Source of the DNA: Pristimantibacillus sp052113225
GTDB taxonomy: Bacteria; Bacillota; Bacilli; Paenibacillales; Paenibacillaceae
Direction: 5' to 3'
Length of the DNA stretch: 64,000 nucleotides
Assembly: GCF_052113225.1 (NCBI RefSeq)
Contig: NZ_JBFRCT010000005.1
Span: forward strand, 310,001 to 374,000
The notes beneath the pieces are model-generated. The model saw only the letters and a list, made by a program, of their open reading frames with translations, made no database searches and was not told where the DNA came from. Positions 1 to 8,965 of the stretch are shown here, one piece after another. Position 1 is the stretch's first letter; every line of letters begins with the position of its first letter. The translations under genes were made by a program, and so were the position numbers.

Positions 1-39
1 GATCAAATTACGAAAGAAATCGCTGAAGCAGCAAAGTAA
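1..39 (+). CDS. 3' end of an upstream gene, probably the binding lipoprotein of the next ABC importer
   Basis: The frame open from the first base encodes twelve residues ending ITKEIAEAAK and stops with TAA at 37-39. The gene starts outside the window. An LplA-type solute-binding protein is the usual neighbour of the two permeases that follow, so this tail is inferred to belong to it. Nothing in twelve residues proves this. Confidence 0.4.
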   Translation, partial: DQITKEIAEAAK

Positions 40-107
40 CAAATAAGGCAGGGCACCGGGACTTGGCGGATATCAAGCGTTCCGCTTAGTTCCGGTGAAA
101 TTAGAGT

Positions 108-1022
108 TTGCTTAAGGATGGAGTGGGAGCTTTGCGAGATTCCAGAAATACGTTGCATTATCATCTGATGCTGGCGCCGGGCATGATCCTCCTTATTATT
201 TTCGGAATAGTTCCGCTATTTGGAATGGCGATTGCATTTCAAGACTTTATTCCCGTCAAAGGGATATTTGGCTCCAAGTGGATTGGCTTAGAAAATTTTA
301 AGTATATGTTTGAGCTCGATGACAGTAAGACCATTTTCTTCAATACCATCTTTATCTCTGTCATGAAAATGCTTATGAATGTGTTCATCCCGGTGTCCAC
401 CGCGTTGCTGCTTCATGAAATTATCTTTAGCCGATTGAAAAGATGGATGCAGACCATTATTTATTTGCCGCATTTTCTTTCATGGGTTATTCTAGCAGGT
501 ATTTTGAACGACATGCTCTCCCAGAACGGTATTGTCAATCAAGTGGTGACTGCCATTACGGGCGAACCGATCTTTTTCATGGGAAGCAATAAATGGTTTC
601 CGGTAGTTGTTGTATTGAGTGATGTATGGAAAGAATTTGGCTTTAACACGATCATTTTCCTAGCGGCCTTAACGGCGATTAACCCTTCGTTGTATGAAGC
701 GGCATCCATTGATGGGGCTGGACGGCTTCGCAAAATTTGGAGCGTCACGCTTCCGGGTATTTTACCGACGATCATTCTCGTATCAACACTAAACATCGGC
801 AATATTCTTAACGCAGGCTTTGATCAGATCTATAACCTTTACAATCCCTTGGTCTATGAATCAGGAGACATTATCGACACCTATGTATACCGTATCGGAC
901 TTGTGCAATATCAATATGGTTTAGCTACTGCGGTAGGAGCGCTGAAGTCGGTTGTCGGGTTCATTCTGATTTTCGTTTCCTACAAATTAGCTGCCAAGTT
1001 CGCAGGCTATCGCATTTTCTAG
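108..1022 (+). CDS. ABC sugar importer permease, LplB type
   Basis: Inner-membrane subunit of a carbohydrate ABC importer, 304 residues, normal for the LplB/COG4209 class. About six membrane helices are visible; the first (LMLAPGMILLIIFGIVPLFG) lies near residues 20-45. The cytoplasmic EAA loop that docks on the ATPase reads EAASIDGAGRLRKIWSVTLP near residues 197-217. The TTG at 108 is chosen because the next in-frame ATG falls at the edge of helix 1; GGTGAAA upstream is a modest ribosome site. It forms a unit with the permease at 1074 and the GH43 gene at 1977. No ATPase gene is present, as is common for this class, which shares an MsmX-like ATPase. Substrate is inferred to be an oligosaccharide. 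Confidence 0.87.
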   Translation: MLKDGVGALRDSRNTLHYHLMLAPGMILLIIFGIVPLFGMAIAFQDFIPVKGIFGSKWIGLENFKYMFELDDSKTIFFNTIFISVMKMLMNVFIPVSTALLLHEIIFSRLKRWMQTIIYLPHFLSWVILAGILNDMLSQNGIVNQVVTAITGEPIFFMGSNKWFPVVVVLSDVWKEFGFNTIIFLAALTAINPSLYEAASIDGAGRLRKIWSVTLPGILPTIILVSTLNIGNILNAGFDQIYNLYNPLVYESGDIIDTYVYRIGLVQYQYGLATAVGALKSVVGFILIFVSYKLAAKFAGYRIF

Positions 1023-1073
1023 CACGACGACACCAAAGAGAATGCATTATTGTAACTAGAAGGGAAGTGTCCC

Positions 1074-1952
1074 ATGCCGCTCACAGGTCAACGCGGAATC
1101 AGGACTACTGATATTATCTTGACGCTCGTTATGCTGCTCATTACATTGCTATGCTTGCTGCCACTGGTCAATGTTGTGTCCTTGTCTTTTAGCGGAAAGT
1201 CGGCAGCAGCATCTGGCGCAGTCACTCTGGTTCCTGTCGATTTCACCTTTTATTCCTATGAATACATGTTTAAGGACAGCCGGTTTTTCGACGCCTTTGG
1301 TGTATCGGTTAAGCGGGTGCTGCTTGGTGGGGCAATCAATTTCGTATTAACGATTTTGATGGCTTATCCACTTGCTAGGGAACGACAAGAATTCCGTGGC
1401 AGAGACATTTATATGTGGGTTATTGTATTCACGATGATGTTCACAGGCGGACTAATACCATGGTATATGGTTGTGAAGAGCCTTCATCTGACGGATACGA
1501 TCTGGGCGCTTGTGCTCCCGACGGCCGTTCCTATCTTTAATGTTATTTTGCTGATGAATTTCTTCCGCGGCTTGCCGAAGGAAATTAACGAGTCGGCTAA
1601 AATGGACGGTGCAGGCCCGTGGCGCACGCTCATTACGATCGCAGTTCCACTGGCGATGCCGGCTATTGCAACAGTCACGCTGTTTAGTATCGTAAGCCAC
1701 TGGAACGCGTTTTTTGACGGCTTGATTCTAATGAACAAACAGCATAATATTCCCTTACAAACGTATATCCAGCAGTTGGTGGTTGCTCCATCGATCACGT
1801 CTTCCACGAGACCTGAGGATTTGATTAACTTCTCCCAGCGTACGTTTAACGCAGCCAAAATCGTCGTGACGATGCTGCCGATTCTGATCATCTATCCATT
1901 CCTGCAACGCTATTTTGTACACGGCATTACACTTGGCTCCGTAAAGGAATAA
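1074..1952 (+). CDS. ABC sugar importer permease, LplC/YtcP type
   Basis: Second membrane subunit of the importer, 292 residues, COG0395 class. The EAA loop reads ESAKMDGAGPWRTLITIAVP near residues 178-198, and the C-terminal HGITLGSVKE ending is typical of this class. An AGAAGGGAAG ribosome site precedes the ATG. It would pair with the LplB-type permease 51 bp upstream to form the channel. The GH43 gene follows after 24 bp, so import and cleavage of the glycan are probably co-transcribed. Confidence 0.88.
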   Translation: MPLTGQRGIRTTDIILTLVMLLITLLCLLPLVNVVSLSFSGKSAAASGAVTLVPVDFTFYSYEYMFKDSRFFDAFGVSVKRVLLGGAINFVLTILMAYPLARERQEFRGRDIYMWVIVFTMMFTGGLIPWYMVVKSLHLTDTIWALVLPTAVPIFNVILLMNFFRGLPKEINESAKMDGAGPWRTLITIAVPLAMPAIATVTLFSIVSHWNAFFDGLILMNKQHNIPLQTYIQQLVVAPSITSSTRPEDLINFSQRTFNAAKIVVTMLPILIIYPFLQRYFVHGITLGSVKE

Positions 1953-1976
1953 GTATTCATTAAAAGGAGAAACAGC

Positions 1977-2849
1977 ATGCAAATTAACAATCCGATACTG
2001 TCTGGTTTCTGGGCAGATCCCTTTATCCTGCGCGACGGCGACGATTATTATTTATATCCGACCAAAGACAGCGCCGGCTGGATGTATGAGAAGTTTCATG
2101 TGTTCCACAGCAAGGATCTCGTTAACTGGGACGGGCCTTATCTGGCGCTAGACTTAAATGATGTCAGCTGGGCTGACAAGCAGGCATGGGCTCCTGGCAT
2201 CGCCAAGTACAAGGGGAAATATTATATGTATTTCTCTGCTGAGGCACAGATTGGCGTCGCCGTTTCCGATTCTCCGCTTGGACCATTCAAGGATATGCTG
2301 GACCGTCCGCTTATTACGCGTAATCAATACAACTGCCAGTCTATTGATGCCGATTTATTCGTCGACGACGATGGGCAGCCTTATCTGCTGTGGGGGCAAG
2401 GGAAATGCTGGATTGTTCCGCTGGAGGACGATATGACGACGTTCAAATCTGAACCGGTGCAATTGTCCGTGCAGATCCATAACGCCAAAGGCAGCGATGC
2501 CATTGCGGGCGACATTGCGGTATATAATGAAGGACCGCATATGCAAAAGCGTGATGGCCGTTATTGGCTCACATGGAGCAATTATGATACGCGTGATCCA
2601 AGATACCAGATTGCTTATGCATTCAGCGATCATATTCTGGGTCCTTACGAGGTGCCTGAGAATAACCGGATGACGCTTGTATCAGTCAACGCGGTAGGTA
2701 CAGGACATGCTTCACTTACAGAATATGAGAACGAATGGTACCTGATCTATCATCGGCTCGCGGAGCCGAAAACCAGCGTGCTTCGTGAAACCTGCATCGG
2801 ATTAGTACGCTTCAAGGACGGTCAGCCTTACGTAGACGTGAATCAATAA
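1977..2849 (+). CDS. glycoside hydrolase family 43, cytoplasmic
   Basis: GH43 five-bladed propeller enzyme of 290 residues, expected to release arabinose or xylose from imported oligosaccharides. The catalytic base motif WADPFILRDGDDYYLY is at residues 13-28, the pKa-tuning Asp lies in DADLFVDDDGQPYLLWG near 123-139, and the acid Glu is in NEGPHMQKRDGRYWLTWS near 184. There is no signal peptide, so it acts after import. The ribosome site AAAGGAG is 7 bases before the ATG. A strong terminator follows at 2876. The exact substrate cannot be told from sequence. Confidence 0.87.
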   Translation: MQINNPILSGFWADPFILRDGDDYYLYPTKDSAGWMYEKFHVFHSKDLVNWDGPYLALDLNDVSWADKQAWAPGIAKYKGKYYMYFSAEAQIGVAVSDSPLGPFKDMLDRPLITRNQYNCQSIDADLFVDDDGQPYLLWGQGKCWIVPLEDDMTTFKSEPVQLSVQIHNAKGSDAIAGDIAVYNEGPHMQKRDGRYWLTWSNYDTRDPRYQIAYAFSDHILGPYEVPENNRMTLVSVNAVGTGHASLTEYENEWYLIYHRLAEPKTSVLRETCIGLVRFKDGQPYVDVNQ

Positions 2850-2875
2850 TAACGTAGTTCATATCGATCATAGAC

Positions 2876-2910
2876 AGGGGCTGTTCCAAATTGGAACAGC
2901 CCCTGATCTT
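2876..2910 (+). terminator. rho-independent terminator after the GH43 gene
   Basis: AGGGGCTGTTCC and GGAACAGCCCCT form a 12-bp perfect stem with a short loop. The downstream T-run is weak. A near-identical stem lies at 5791-5825. Confidence 0.75.
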
Positions 2911-3031
2911 TATGCAGGCGGCTTGGGAGAAAGAGGACGTTTGTCCATCGGTCATTCATTGACGGAAAGGGTATTGCATAGTACATTTGACTCAATATGT
3001 CGAGAAATGTAATAGAGAGGAGAGGACTGTA

Positions 3032-3505
3032 TTGTCAGCAACAACTATTGTGAAAGAACTGTCTCCGCTTGTAGCGGCACTAGATTTGAAACCTCATGTG
3101 GAGGGCGGCTGGTACAAGGAGATTTGGAAAGCGAATTTTGAAATTCCCCAGGCTGTGCTTGGTGAACCGTATTCCGGTCCACGTTTTGCGGCATCTTCGA
3201 TTTATTTCCTGCTTCATCCGGGAGAAGCTTCGGATTGGCATACGGTTTATTCCGATGAGCTGTGGCTGTGGCATTCGGGCAGCCCGCTGCTTCTGACTCT
3301 TGGCGGCACGGACGAAGAGCCAGAGACACGCAAAGAGATTATTGTTGGTGGAGATGTGGCGAATGGTCAGCATCCGCAGGCTCTTGTTCCAGCGACTGAA
3401 TGGCAGAAGGCTCGCCCGCTTGGCGATGAGCCGGTTCTTGTATCGTGCATCGTAGCACCGGGCTTCCATTACGATGACTTCAAATTGATTGAACGTAAAT
3501 TTTAA
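3032..3505 (+). CDS. DUF985/Cupin_5 family protein
   Basis: Small cupin of 157 residues, resembling the YML079w/COG3542 group, whose biochemical role is not settled. Typical signatures are LDLKPHVEGGWYKE at residues 16-29, SSIYFLLHPGEASDWH near 61-76 and the late APGFHYDDFKL segment that ends the family fold. Start TTG at 3032 follows AGAGAGGAGAGGA by about 8 bases; an earlier in-frame TTG at 2987 has no ribosome site. The stop overlaps the start of the MFS gene in TAATG, so the two are translationally coupled. Confidence 0.8.
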   Translation: MSATTIVKELSPLVAALDLKPHVEGGWYKEIWKANFEIPQAVLGEPYSGPRFAASSIYFLLHPGEASDWHTVYSDELWLWHSGSPLLLTLGGTDEEPETRKEIIVGGDVANGQHPQALVPATEWQKARPLGDEPVLVSCIVAPGFHYDDFKLIERKF

Positions 3506-4698
3506 TGCTGCAGAAGGATAAGCTTTGGACGAAAAATTTCGTGCTGCTGACGTTCTCTAATCTATTCTTATTCTTAGCTATTGAGATGCTGCTGCCTACG
3601 CTTCCGCTCTTCGCAGATGAGCAAGGGGGGAGCGGGTCGCAGATCGGTCTGCTGCTTGGTGTGTTTACCTTCTCGGCTGTCGTATCGAGGCTCCTGATAG
3701 GGATTGGACTACGACGGTTCGGTAAGCGGAAAATGCTTCTGATCGGCGTCGTCATCTGCCTCCTCGGCATGGCTGGCTATTACGCGGCAGCATCATTGTC
3801 TGCCTTGATGGTGCTTCGCGTTGTGCATGGTTTTGGCTTTGGTATTGCAACGGCCTTGTACGGCACGTTAGTATCCGACGCGATTCCTGCTACACGCCGG
3901 GGCGAAGGGATGGGCTACTTTGCAATGGGCAATGCCGTCTCCTTCTCGGTTGGACCAATGATGGGGTTATGGCTTCTGGAGCAATATGATTATCTCGGCT
4001 TATTCGGAGCCGGAGTGATCTTCTTGTTCATTACCTTGGTCCTCACTCTGCTCGTTCGGCAGCCTCGCGCTCAAGTGGCAGAGGCGGCTATTTCTGAAGC
4101 AGCTGCTGGAATAGAGAGCAAGGCTTCTCCACTGTCGGAGGTGCTGGAAGTTAAGGCGCTTGTGCCATCTATTCTAGGGTCGCTTGTTGGCTTTGCATTC
4201 GGCGGAATGCTTAGCTTTGTGACTCTGTTTAGTAAGGATATCGGTATTGAGCATACCGGATACTTCTTCCTTGTGGTTGCGATCAGCGAAGTTCTGATCC
4301 GGTTCGTGAGTGGTCCATTGTTCGACCGTAAGGGTCCTTTCTGGGTATTGTTCCCCACGGCTGTCTTATGTATGATCGCCAGCGTCCTGTTGTACTTCAC
4401 GGACTCGATGGGGATGCTGCTCTTGTCCGGCGTGTTCTATGGAGCAGGCTTTGGCGCCTTGTTCCCCGCACTTCAGGCTTGGGTTATTAACCTGGTGAAG
4501 CCGGAGCGCCGCGGTGTGGCAACGGCTACGTATTATAATTTCTTCGACATCGGAATCGGACTAGGCTCGATTCTGCTCGGAGTTGTCGTCACCATGACGA
4601 GCTATACAACGATGTTCCTGTTGTCAGGCATCTTGTACGTGGTGTTTTTGATCGTATACTTCGCTTACTTGCGCAGGAGCGCAAAAGCGGAAGGATAA
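3505..4698 (+). CDS. MFS transporter, probable drug or metabolite exporter
   Basis: Major facilitator superfamily protein of 397 residues with twelve predicted helices split by a charged central loop near residues 185-210. The loop 2-3 motif is present in modified form (LLIGIGLRRFGKRKMLLIG near 57-75). The C-terminal half has a second copy (SGPLFDRKGPFWVL). The ATG overlaps the preceding stop by one base. Related proteins include YwoG-like and fosmidomycin-resistance-like exporters; substrate unknown. It is encoded with a cupin, but no shared function can be deduced. Confidence 0.85.
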   Translation: MLQKDKLWTKNFVLLTFSNLFLFLAIEMLLPTLPLFADEQGGSGSQIGLLLGVFTFSAVVSRLLIGIGLRRFGKRKMLLIGVVICLLGMAGYYAAASLSALMVLRVVHGFGFGIATALYGTLVSDAIPATRRGEGMGYFAMGNAVSFSVGPMMGLWLLEQYDYLGLFGAGVIFLFITLVLTLLVRQPRAQVAEAAISEAAAGIESKASPLSEVLEVKALVPSILGSLVGFAFGGMLSFVTLFSKDIGIEHTGYFFLVVAISEVLIRFVSGPLFDRKGPFWVLFPTAVLCMIASVLLYFTDSMGMLLLSGVFYGAGFGALFPALQAWVINLVKPERRGVATATYYNFFDIGIGLGSILLGVVVTMTSYTTMFLLSGILYVVFLIVYFAYLRRSAKAEG

Positions 4699-4702
4699 GG
4701 GG

Positions 4703-4733
4703 AGACGGTGCCTGTGAGGGTACCGTCTTTTGT
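4703..4733 (+). terminator. rho-independent terminator after the MFS gene
   Basis: GACGGTGCC and GGTACCGTC form a nine-position stem (one imperfect pair) followed by TTTTGTTT. Confidence 0.75.
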
Positions 4734-4770
4734 TTATTTAGGCGGCACCGGGGGCACCACCCAAGCGCTT

Positions 4771-5730
4771 CGTTGGATTTCATCCAACGTAATAGTTAGC
4801 TGGACGTTCACATGCTCGCCTACGTTGGATTTCGTACAGTAGAATGAGCTCCCATAGCCCAGTAACAATGCTTTAGACCTGATTCTGTTGGATGAAATCC
4901 AACATTGGGGCGGAGTAGTACCTCAATGGCCGATTATCGTGGATGAAATCCAACCTGCGAACACGAGGATATGTGCCCGGATTGGGGAGCAAGGTGGGTT
5001 GGAGCAATCTACTGGATGAAATCCAACCTGCGAAGCGGTAAGCGTGACGTGGTATCTCATGCACCGTATGCACCGCTTGTTGCGTTGGATTTCATCCAAC
5101 GTAATAGTGAGCTGGACGTTCACATACTCGCCTACGTTGGATTTCGTACAGTAGAATGAGCTCACATTGCCCAGTAACCATGATTGAGGTCTGATTCTGT
5201 TGGATGAAATCCAACAGAGGAGCGTTGCAGTAACTCAAAGGCAGATTACATTGGATGAAATCCAACCTGAGAGCGCGAGGGTGGTATGTCAGGCTTTAGG
5301 AGCAAGGTGGGTTAAAGCAATCTACTGGATGAATCCAACCTGCGGAGCGGGAAGTGTGATGTGGTATCTCATTCTCCATATGCATCGGTTATTACGTTGG
5401 ATTTCATCCAACGTACAACGATGTTAGACATCACATGCTCGCCTACGTTGGATTTTGTACAGTAGAATGAGCTCCCATAACCCAGTAACCATTGTCAGGC
5501 TTGGAAAGCAAGGTGGGTTAAAGCAATCATGATTGAGGCCTGATTCTGTTGGATGAAATCCAACATTGGGGCGGAGAAGTAACTCAAAGACCGATTATAC
5601 TGGATGAAATCCAACCTGCGAGCGCGAGGATAAATGTCTACTGGAGCAAATCCAACCTGCAGAGCGATGGTGTGCAAGTATAGGCGCAAGGAGCCAGCAG
5701 CGAACTAGTATACGGGATGAAATCCAACCT
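4771..5730. repeat. 312-bp tandem array of GTTGGAT..ATCCAAC palindromes
   Basis: The stretch between the convergent MFS and nucleotidase genes is non-coding. Units begin at 4771, 5083 and 5395, exactly 312 bp apart; the third is rearranged. Each unit has five palindromes of form GTTGGAT-3-ATCCAAC. The first two have central TTC, the later ones GAA, so orientation flips inside the unit. Centres in unit 1 are near 4780, 4832, 4895, 4946 and 5019, giving gaps of 52, 63, 51, 73 and then 73 to the next unit. Short reading frames through the array have repeat composition and no family features. Confidence 0.9.
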
Positions 5731-5790
5731 GCGAAGCGGTGGGCACCGAGTGGGAGTGGAGATAGGTGGGGCTCCTTTAGTGGACAGTAG

Positions 5791-5825
5791 AAAGGGCTGT
5801 TCCCATTTTTGGGAACAGCCCTTTT
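5791..5825 (-). terminator. terminator of the nucleotidase gene, bidirectional
   Basis: AAAGGGCTGTTCCC and GGGAACAGCCCTTT make a 14-bp perfect stem two bases beyond the nucleotidase stop. It has T-rich sequence on both strands. Confidence 0.8.
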
Positions 5826-5826
5826 A

Positions 5827-7629
5827 TTACGCTGCTGGCAGCTTGATTTTTTGCCCTGGATAGATGAGGTTCGCGTTCTTGATATGGTTCAGGTCGCGAA
5901 GCTTCTGCCAGGTTGTATTGTACTTCTTGGCGATTGCCCATAAAGTGTCGCCACTCTTCACAATATAGACAGCAGGTTTAGCCGGCTCTGGCTTCACTGG
6001 AGGCTTAGGCTCCGGTTTGGGTTCTGGCTTCGGTTCTGGTTTTGGCTCTGGCTTCGGTTCAGGCTGAGCAACAACAGGAGTTGCCTCTGCTGTAATACGG
6101 CCTTCAACCTTCGGATTAGCAGTGCCCAGCTTGGCGATATAGTTGATCAGCGCTTCATCCAGCGAACCGTACATACCGGCTTGCGGGTATTTGCTGAACA
6201 TCGTGTACTCATCGCCGCCTGCAGCCATAAAGTCGTTTGTCGCGAGCAAATAGTCTGCCTTCTCGTTGAGTGGTTTGCCGCCAACGGTAACGGAATGTAC
6301 ACGCTCGCCTTTTGGCTTGGCCACATCAATCTTGAACGTAATGCCGGATACTTGAGGGAAGCCGCCTTTCGAATTCGGATAATCCGATACGCCGTTCTCC
6401 AGTGCAGCTTTAATGTCGGCACCTTTCACTTTGAGCGTGATGATTTGGTTGCCAAATGGCAGCACTGTAATGATCTCGCCCTTCGTTATCGTTCCTTCAT
6501 CAATGGAAGCACGAATGCCGCCGCCGTTCGTGATTGCTGCATCAGCACCGGAAGCATCGCGGAAGGCATCGGCAACGAGATTGCCGAGGTTCGTCTCACT
6601 GGTACGGACCTGATCACGTTCACCGTCAAGCTTCACGCTGGTGGTACCTACTTCTTCAGCGAGGAGCACTTCCTGGCTCTTCTGAATCGATGCGACGAAG
6701 TCCGCGATTTCGGCGTTTGGCGCGATAGCCGCTGCCGTGTCTTTATTTTCGAGCTTCGCCTCTTTCTTGATGACCTTGCCGCCATCCACCCACAGATCAA
6801 CTACGCCGAGGTACTTCGTGTACTCACCAGCACTTGCGATCAAGGTGTTATGGTCAGCGGTCAGACCATGCTCGAGCACCGTGTGGCTGTGACCGTCGAT
6901 AAAGACGTCGATGCCGTCAACGGCTTTGACGATCTTCATGCTCGTATCCACACTCGAAGCATCCTGGCCGATATGGCCGAGAGCGACGATAACATCTGTC
7001 TTGTCTTCGAGCTCATCCACAATGGCTTGGGCTTCTTTTGTAGGATCGGCAAAGGTCAGGCCTTCTACATTTTTCGGATGCGTCTTATAGGCAGTCTCCG
7101 GAGTCGTCAGGCCAAAGATCCCAACCTTCACGCCGTCTACTTCTTTAATGATATAAGGCTTGAATAAGTCCGATCCGTCTTTGGTGACCTTCACGTTAGC
7201 GCTGATGACTGGGAATTTCATCTGAGTTTCCAGCTCCAACAGCCGTTCATAGCCGTAGTTGAAATCATGGTTGCCTGGAGCCATTACATCGTAACCCATC
7301 TTGTTCATCACCTGAACGACGCTTTCCCCGTTCACCAGCGTGGCGAAGGTGGTGCCATGTACAGCATCCCCGGCATCAAGAAGCAGTGTGTTTGGGTTAG
7401 CAGTACGGTAGCTGTCGATAATGCCCGCAAGCTTGGCATAGCCCATTTCTCCTGAAGTTCCCTCCACGGCGCGAGCGTGCGTGTCGTTCGTATGCAGAAG
7501 CGTGATGTGCTTGGCGGAAGCGGGCAATGCCGGCTCTTCTGCAGCGGCCGCACTAACTGAAGCACTAAGAAGAGAGGCAGCAAGCAGGGCTGCTGTCGCC
7601 CACTTCGTTTTTTTAAGCTTGGTAAGCAT
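5827..7629 (-). CDS. secreted 5'-nucleotidase/2',3'-cyclic phosphodiesterase with LysM anchor
   Basis: Exported UshA/YfkN-type metallophosphatase of 600 residues that should dephosphorylate extracellular nucleotides. Residues 1-30 are a signal peptide ending ASVSAAAA. Metal-binding motifs follow in order: LLHTNDTHA, LLLDAGDAVHG, MAPGNHDFNYG, ALGHIGQ and DGHSHT. The C-terminal 5'-nucleotidase domain has GNLVADAFR and TNGGGIRASI. A Pro-Glu-Pro-Lys repeat linker (about residues 525-550) joins a C-terminal LysM domain (YIVKSGDTLWAIAKKYNTTW onward), which should hold the enzyme in the cell wall peptidoglycan. The ribosome site GGAGGG precedes the ATG. The divergent neighbours are deoR and deoC, so all three serve nucleoside salvage. 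Confidence 0.92.
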   Translation of the reverse strand: MLTKLKKTKWATAALLAASLLSASVSAAAAEEPALPASAKHITLLHTNDTHARAVEGTSGEMGYAKLAGIIDSYRTANPNTLLLDAGDAVHGTTFATLVNGESVVQVMNKMGYDVMAPGNHDFNYGYERLLELETQMKFPVISANVKVTKDGSDLFKPYIIKEVDGVKVGIFGLTTPETAYKTHPKNVEGLTFADPTKEAQAIVDELEDKTDVIVALGHIGQDASSVDTSMKIVKAVDGIDVFIDGHSHTVLEHGLTADHNTLIASAGEYTKYLGVVDLWVDGGKVIKKEAKLENKDTAAAIAPNAEIADFVASIQKSQEVLLAEEVGTTSVKLDGERDQVRTSETNLGNLVADAFRDASGADAAITNGGGIRASIDEGTITKGEIITVLPFGNQIITLKVKGADIKAALENGVSDYPNSKGGFPQVSGITFKIDVAKPKGERVHSVTVGGKPLNEKADYLLATNDFMAAGGDEYTMFSKYPQAGMYGSLDEALINYIAKLGTANPKVEGRITAEATPVVAQPEPKPEPKPEPKPEPKPEPKPPVKPEPAKPAVYIVKSGDTLWAIAKKYNTTWQKLRDLNHIKNANLIYPGQKIKLPAA

Positions 7630-7683
7630 CGAATCCCTCCACTATCTATTTTTCGTTTTTCGAGTGTACGTATTCGGTGCTTT

Positions 7684-7713
7684 ACTATAGATTTCCTTTC
7701 AATTTTGTGTAAA
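7684..7713 (-). promoter_or_regulatory. candidate sigma-A promoter of the 5'-nucleotidase gene
   Basis: On the minus strand TTTACA (7713-7708) is followed after 18 bases by TATAGT (7689-7684), about 55 bases upstream of the start codon. Confidence 0.45.
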
Positions 7714-7862
7714 TTATCTGAAAATTTAGCAAATTAGTCCTGAAGTCCTTTTTGATCGTCTTATTCCGCGACTTTTCGACATCGCATTTTTGTGCGATTG
7801 CACAAACGTTATCGGGTCTTGTTGAACAGATGTCCAAACTTGGCGTTATATCTCATGTCATA

Positions 7863-7892
7863 TTGCCCTTAGTTATCGTGAACACGTATAAT
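7863..7892 (+). promoter_or_regulatory. candidate sigma-A promoter of deoR
   Basis: TTGCCC (7863-7868), 18 bases, then TATAAT (7887-7892). The small dyad CGTGAACACG overlaps the spacer, and TGAACA-type half sites occur nearby (7823, 7918). These could be DeoR sites but were not matched to a defined consensus. The rest of the 340-bp divergent gap shows nothing else clear. Confidence 0.45.
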
Positions 7893-7970
7893 ATTCCTGA
7901 AATAATGTCACATTAACATGAACATATTCTCATACTAAACAACAGCGCGACTCTGGAGAGGGGAATACGG

Positions 7971-8933
7971 ATGGAGGAGCTCAGCGATAAGCGGTTAAAA
8001 ATAATTGAAGCAGCCCGTATGTATTACGAGCTCGATTATAATCAACAGGAAATTGCGAAGAAATTGGGCGTTTCGCGTCCAACGGTATCGCGTTTCCTGC
8101 AGCAAGCGAAGGAAGACGGCATCGTGCAAATTCGCATTATGGACCCGTCCTCCGATAACCAGGAACGAGCTCGATTATTGAAGGAGCGGTTTGGCCTGAA
8201 GGAAGCGATTATTGCTTCTGTTCCGAAGTACGAGGACGCGATGGTCAAGAAGGTCATCGGCGAAGCCGCCGCAAACTTCCTGCACGAAACCGTACAAGAT
8301 GGCGATACGATCGCGGTCACTTGGGGAACAACCTTGTATGAAGTGGCCATTCGTCTGCCGAATAAGCACGCGAAGAAGATTAAGGTTGTACAACTGAACG
8401 GCGGTGTGAGCCATTCCGAGACGAATACGTATGCGTATGAGATTGCGCAGCTATTCGCGAAGGCTTACCAGACGTCACCGTATTTGATTCCATTGCCAGC
8501 CATTGTTGACCATGCGGTTGTGAAGCATGCGATCGAAGCGGACAGGCATATTCGCAAAATCCTCGATATGGGCAAGAAGGCCAATATCGCGGTTGTCACG
8601 GTAGGAGCGCCGACGGAAGATTCGGTTCTGATCCGGGCGAATTATTTTTCTGACGAGGATTTGGGCATTATTTTATCACGGGGTGTTGGTGATATTTGCT
8701 CCCGAATTATCGATATTAATGGACAATTATGCAGCGATGAGCTGGATCTCCGTACAATCGGCATAGACTTGAATGAGCTGAAAAAGAAAGAATGGTCCGT
8801 TCTTGTAGCCGGAGGCCCAAGCAAGGTCGAAGCGATATATGGCGCATTAAGTGGTCAGTATACGAATACGTTAATTACGGACCAGATTACGGCGCAGCAT
8901 TTGCTTGATTTTAAAGCAGAGCAAAGTAGATAA
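7971..8933 (+). CDS. deoR: deoxyribonucleoside regulator, SorC family
   Basis: Transcription repressor of 320 residues with an N-terminal helix-turn-helix (YNQQEIAKKLGVSRPTVSRF near residues 24-44) and the SorC/DeoR_C sugar-phosphate-binding domain covering about 60-318. Family signatures are LLKERFGLKEAIIAS and VTWGTTLYEVA. Length matches Bacillus DeoR. GAGAGGGG lies 9 bases before the ATG. deoC follows 32 bp downstream, which is the Bacillus-type arrangement in which DeoR senses deoxyribose-5-phosphate and represses the salvage operon. Here the operon seems reduced to deoR-deoC. Confidence 0.9.
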   Translation: MEELSDKRLKIIEAARMYYELDYNQQEIAKKLGVSRPTVSRFLQQAKEDGIVQIRIMDPSSDNQERARLLKERFGLKEAIIASVPKYEDAMVKKVIGEAAANFLHETVQDGDTIAVTWGTTLYEVAIRLPNKHAKKIKVVQLNGGVSHSETNTYAYEIAQLFAKAYQTSPYLIPLPAIVDHAVVKHAIEADRHIRKILDMGKKANIAVVTVGAPTEDSVLIRANYFSDEDLGIILSRGVGDICSRIIDINGQLCSDELDLRTIGIDLNELKKKEWSVLVAGGPSKVEAIYGALSGQYTNTLITDQITAQHLLDFKAEQSR

Positions 8934-8965
8934 ATAGCTAAGCGATTTATTTTAGGAGGACTGGA

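Noticed and set aside
4971..5427. Short open frames inside the 312-bp repeats
   Set aside because: They repeat with the DNA units (MDEIQQ, LDFIQ phrases) and lack ribosome sites; the non-coding palindromes explain the sequence.
4771..5730. CRISPR array
   Set aside because: Repeats are short dyads with changing orientation and irregular, non-unique spacers; no cas genes, and the Cas4-like gene at 56031 is AddB-type and far away.
6181..7167. 328-codon open frame on the plus strand
   Set aside because: It lies wholly opposite the 5'-nucleotidase gene, whose motifs are all intact, and has no recognisable domain or ribosome site.
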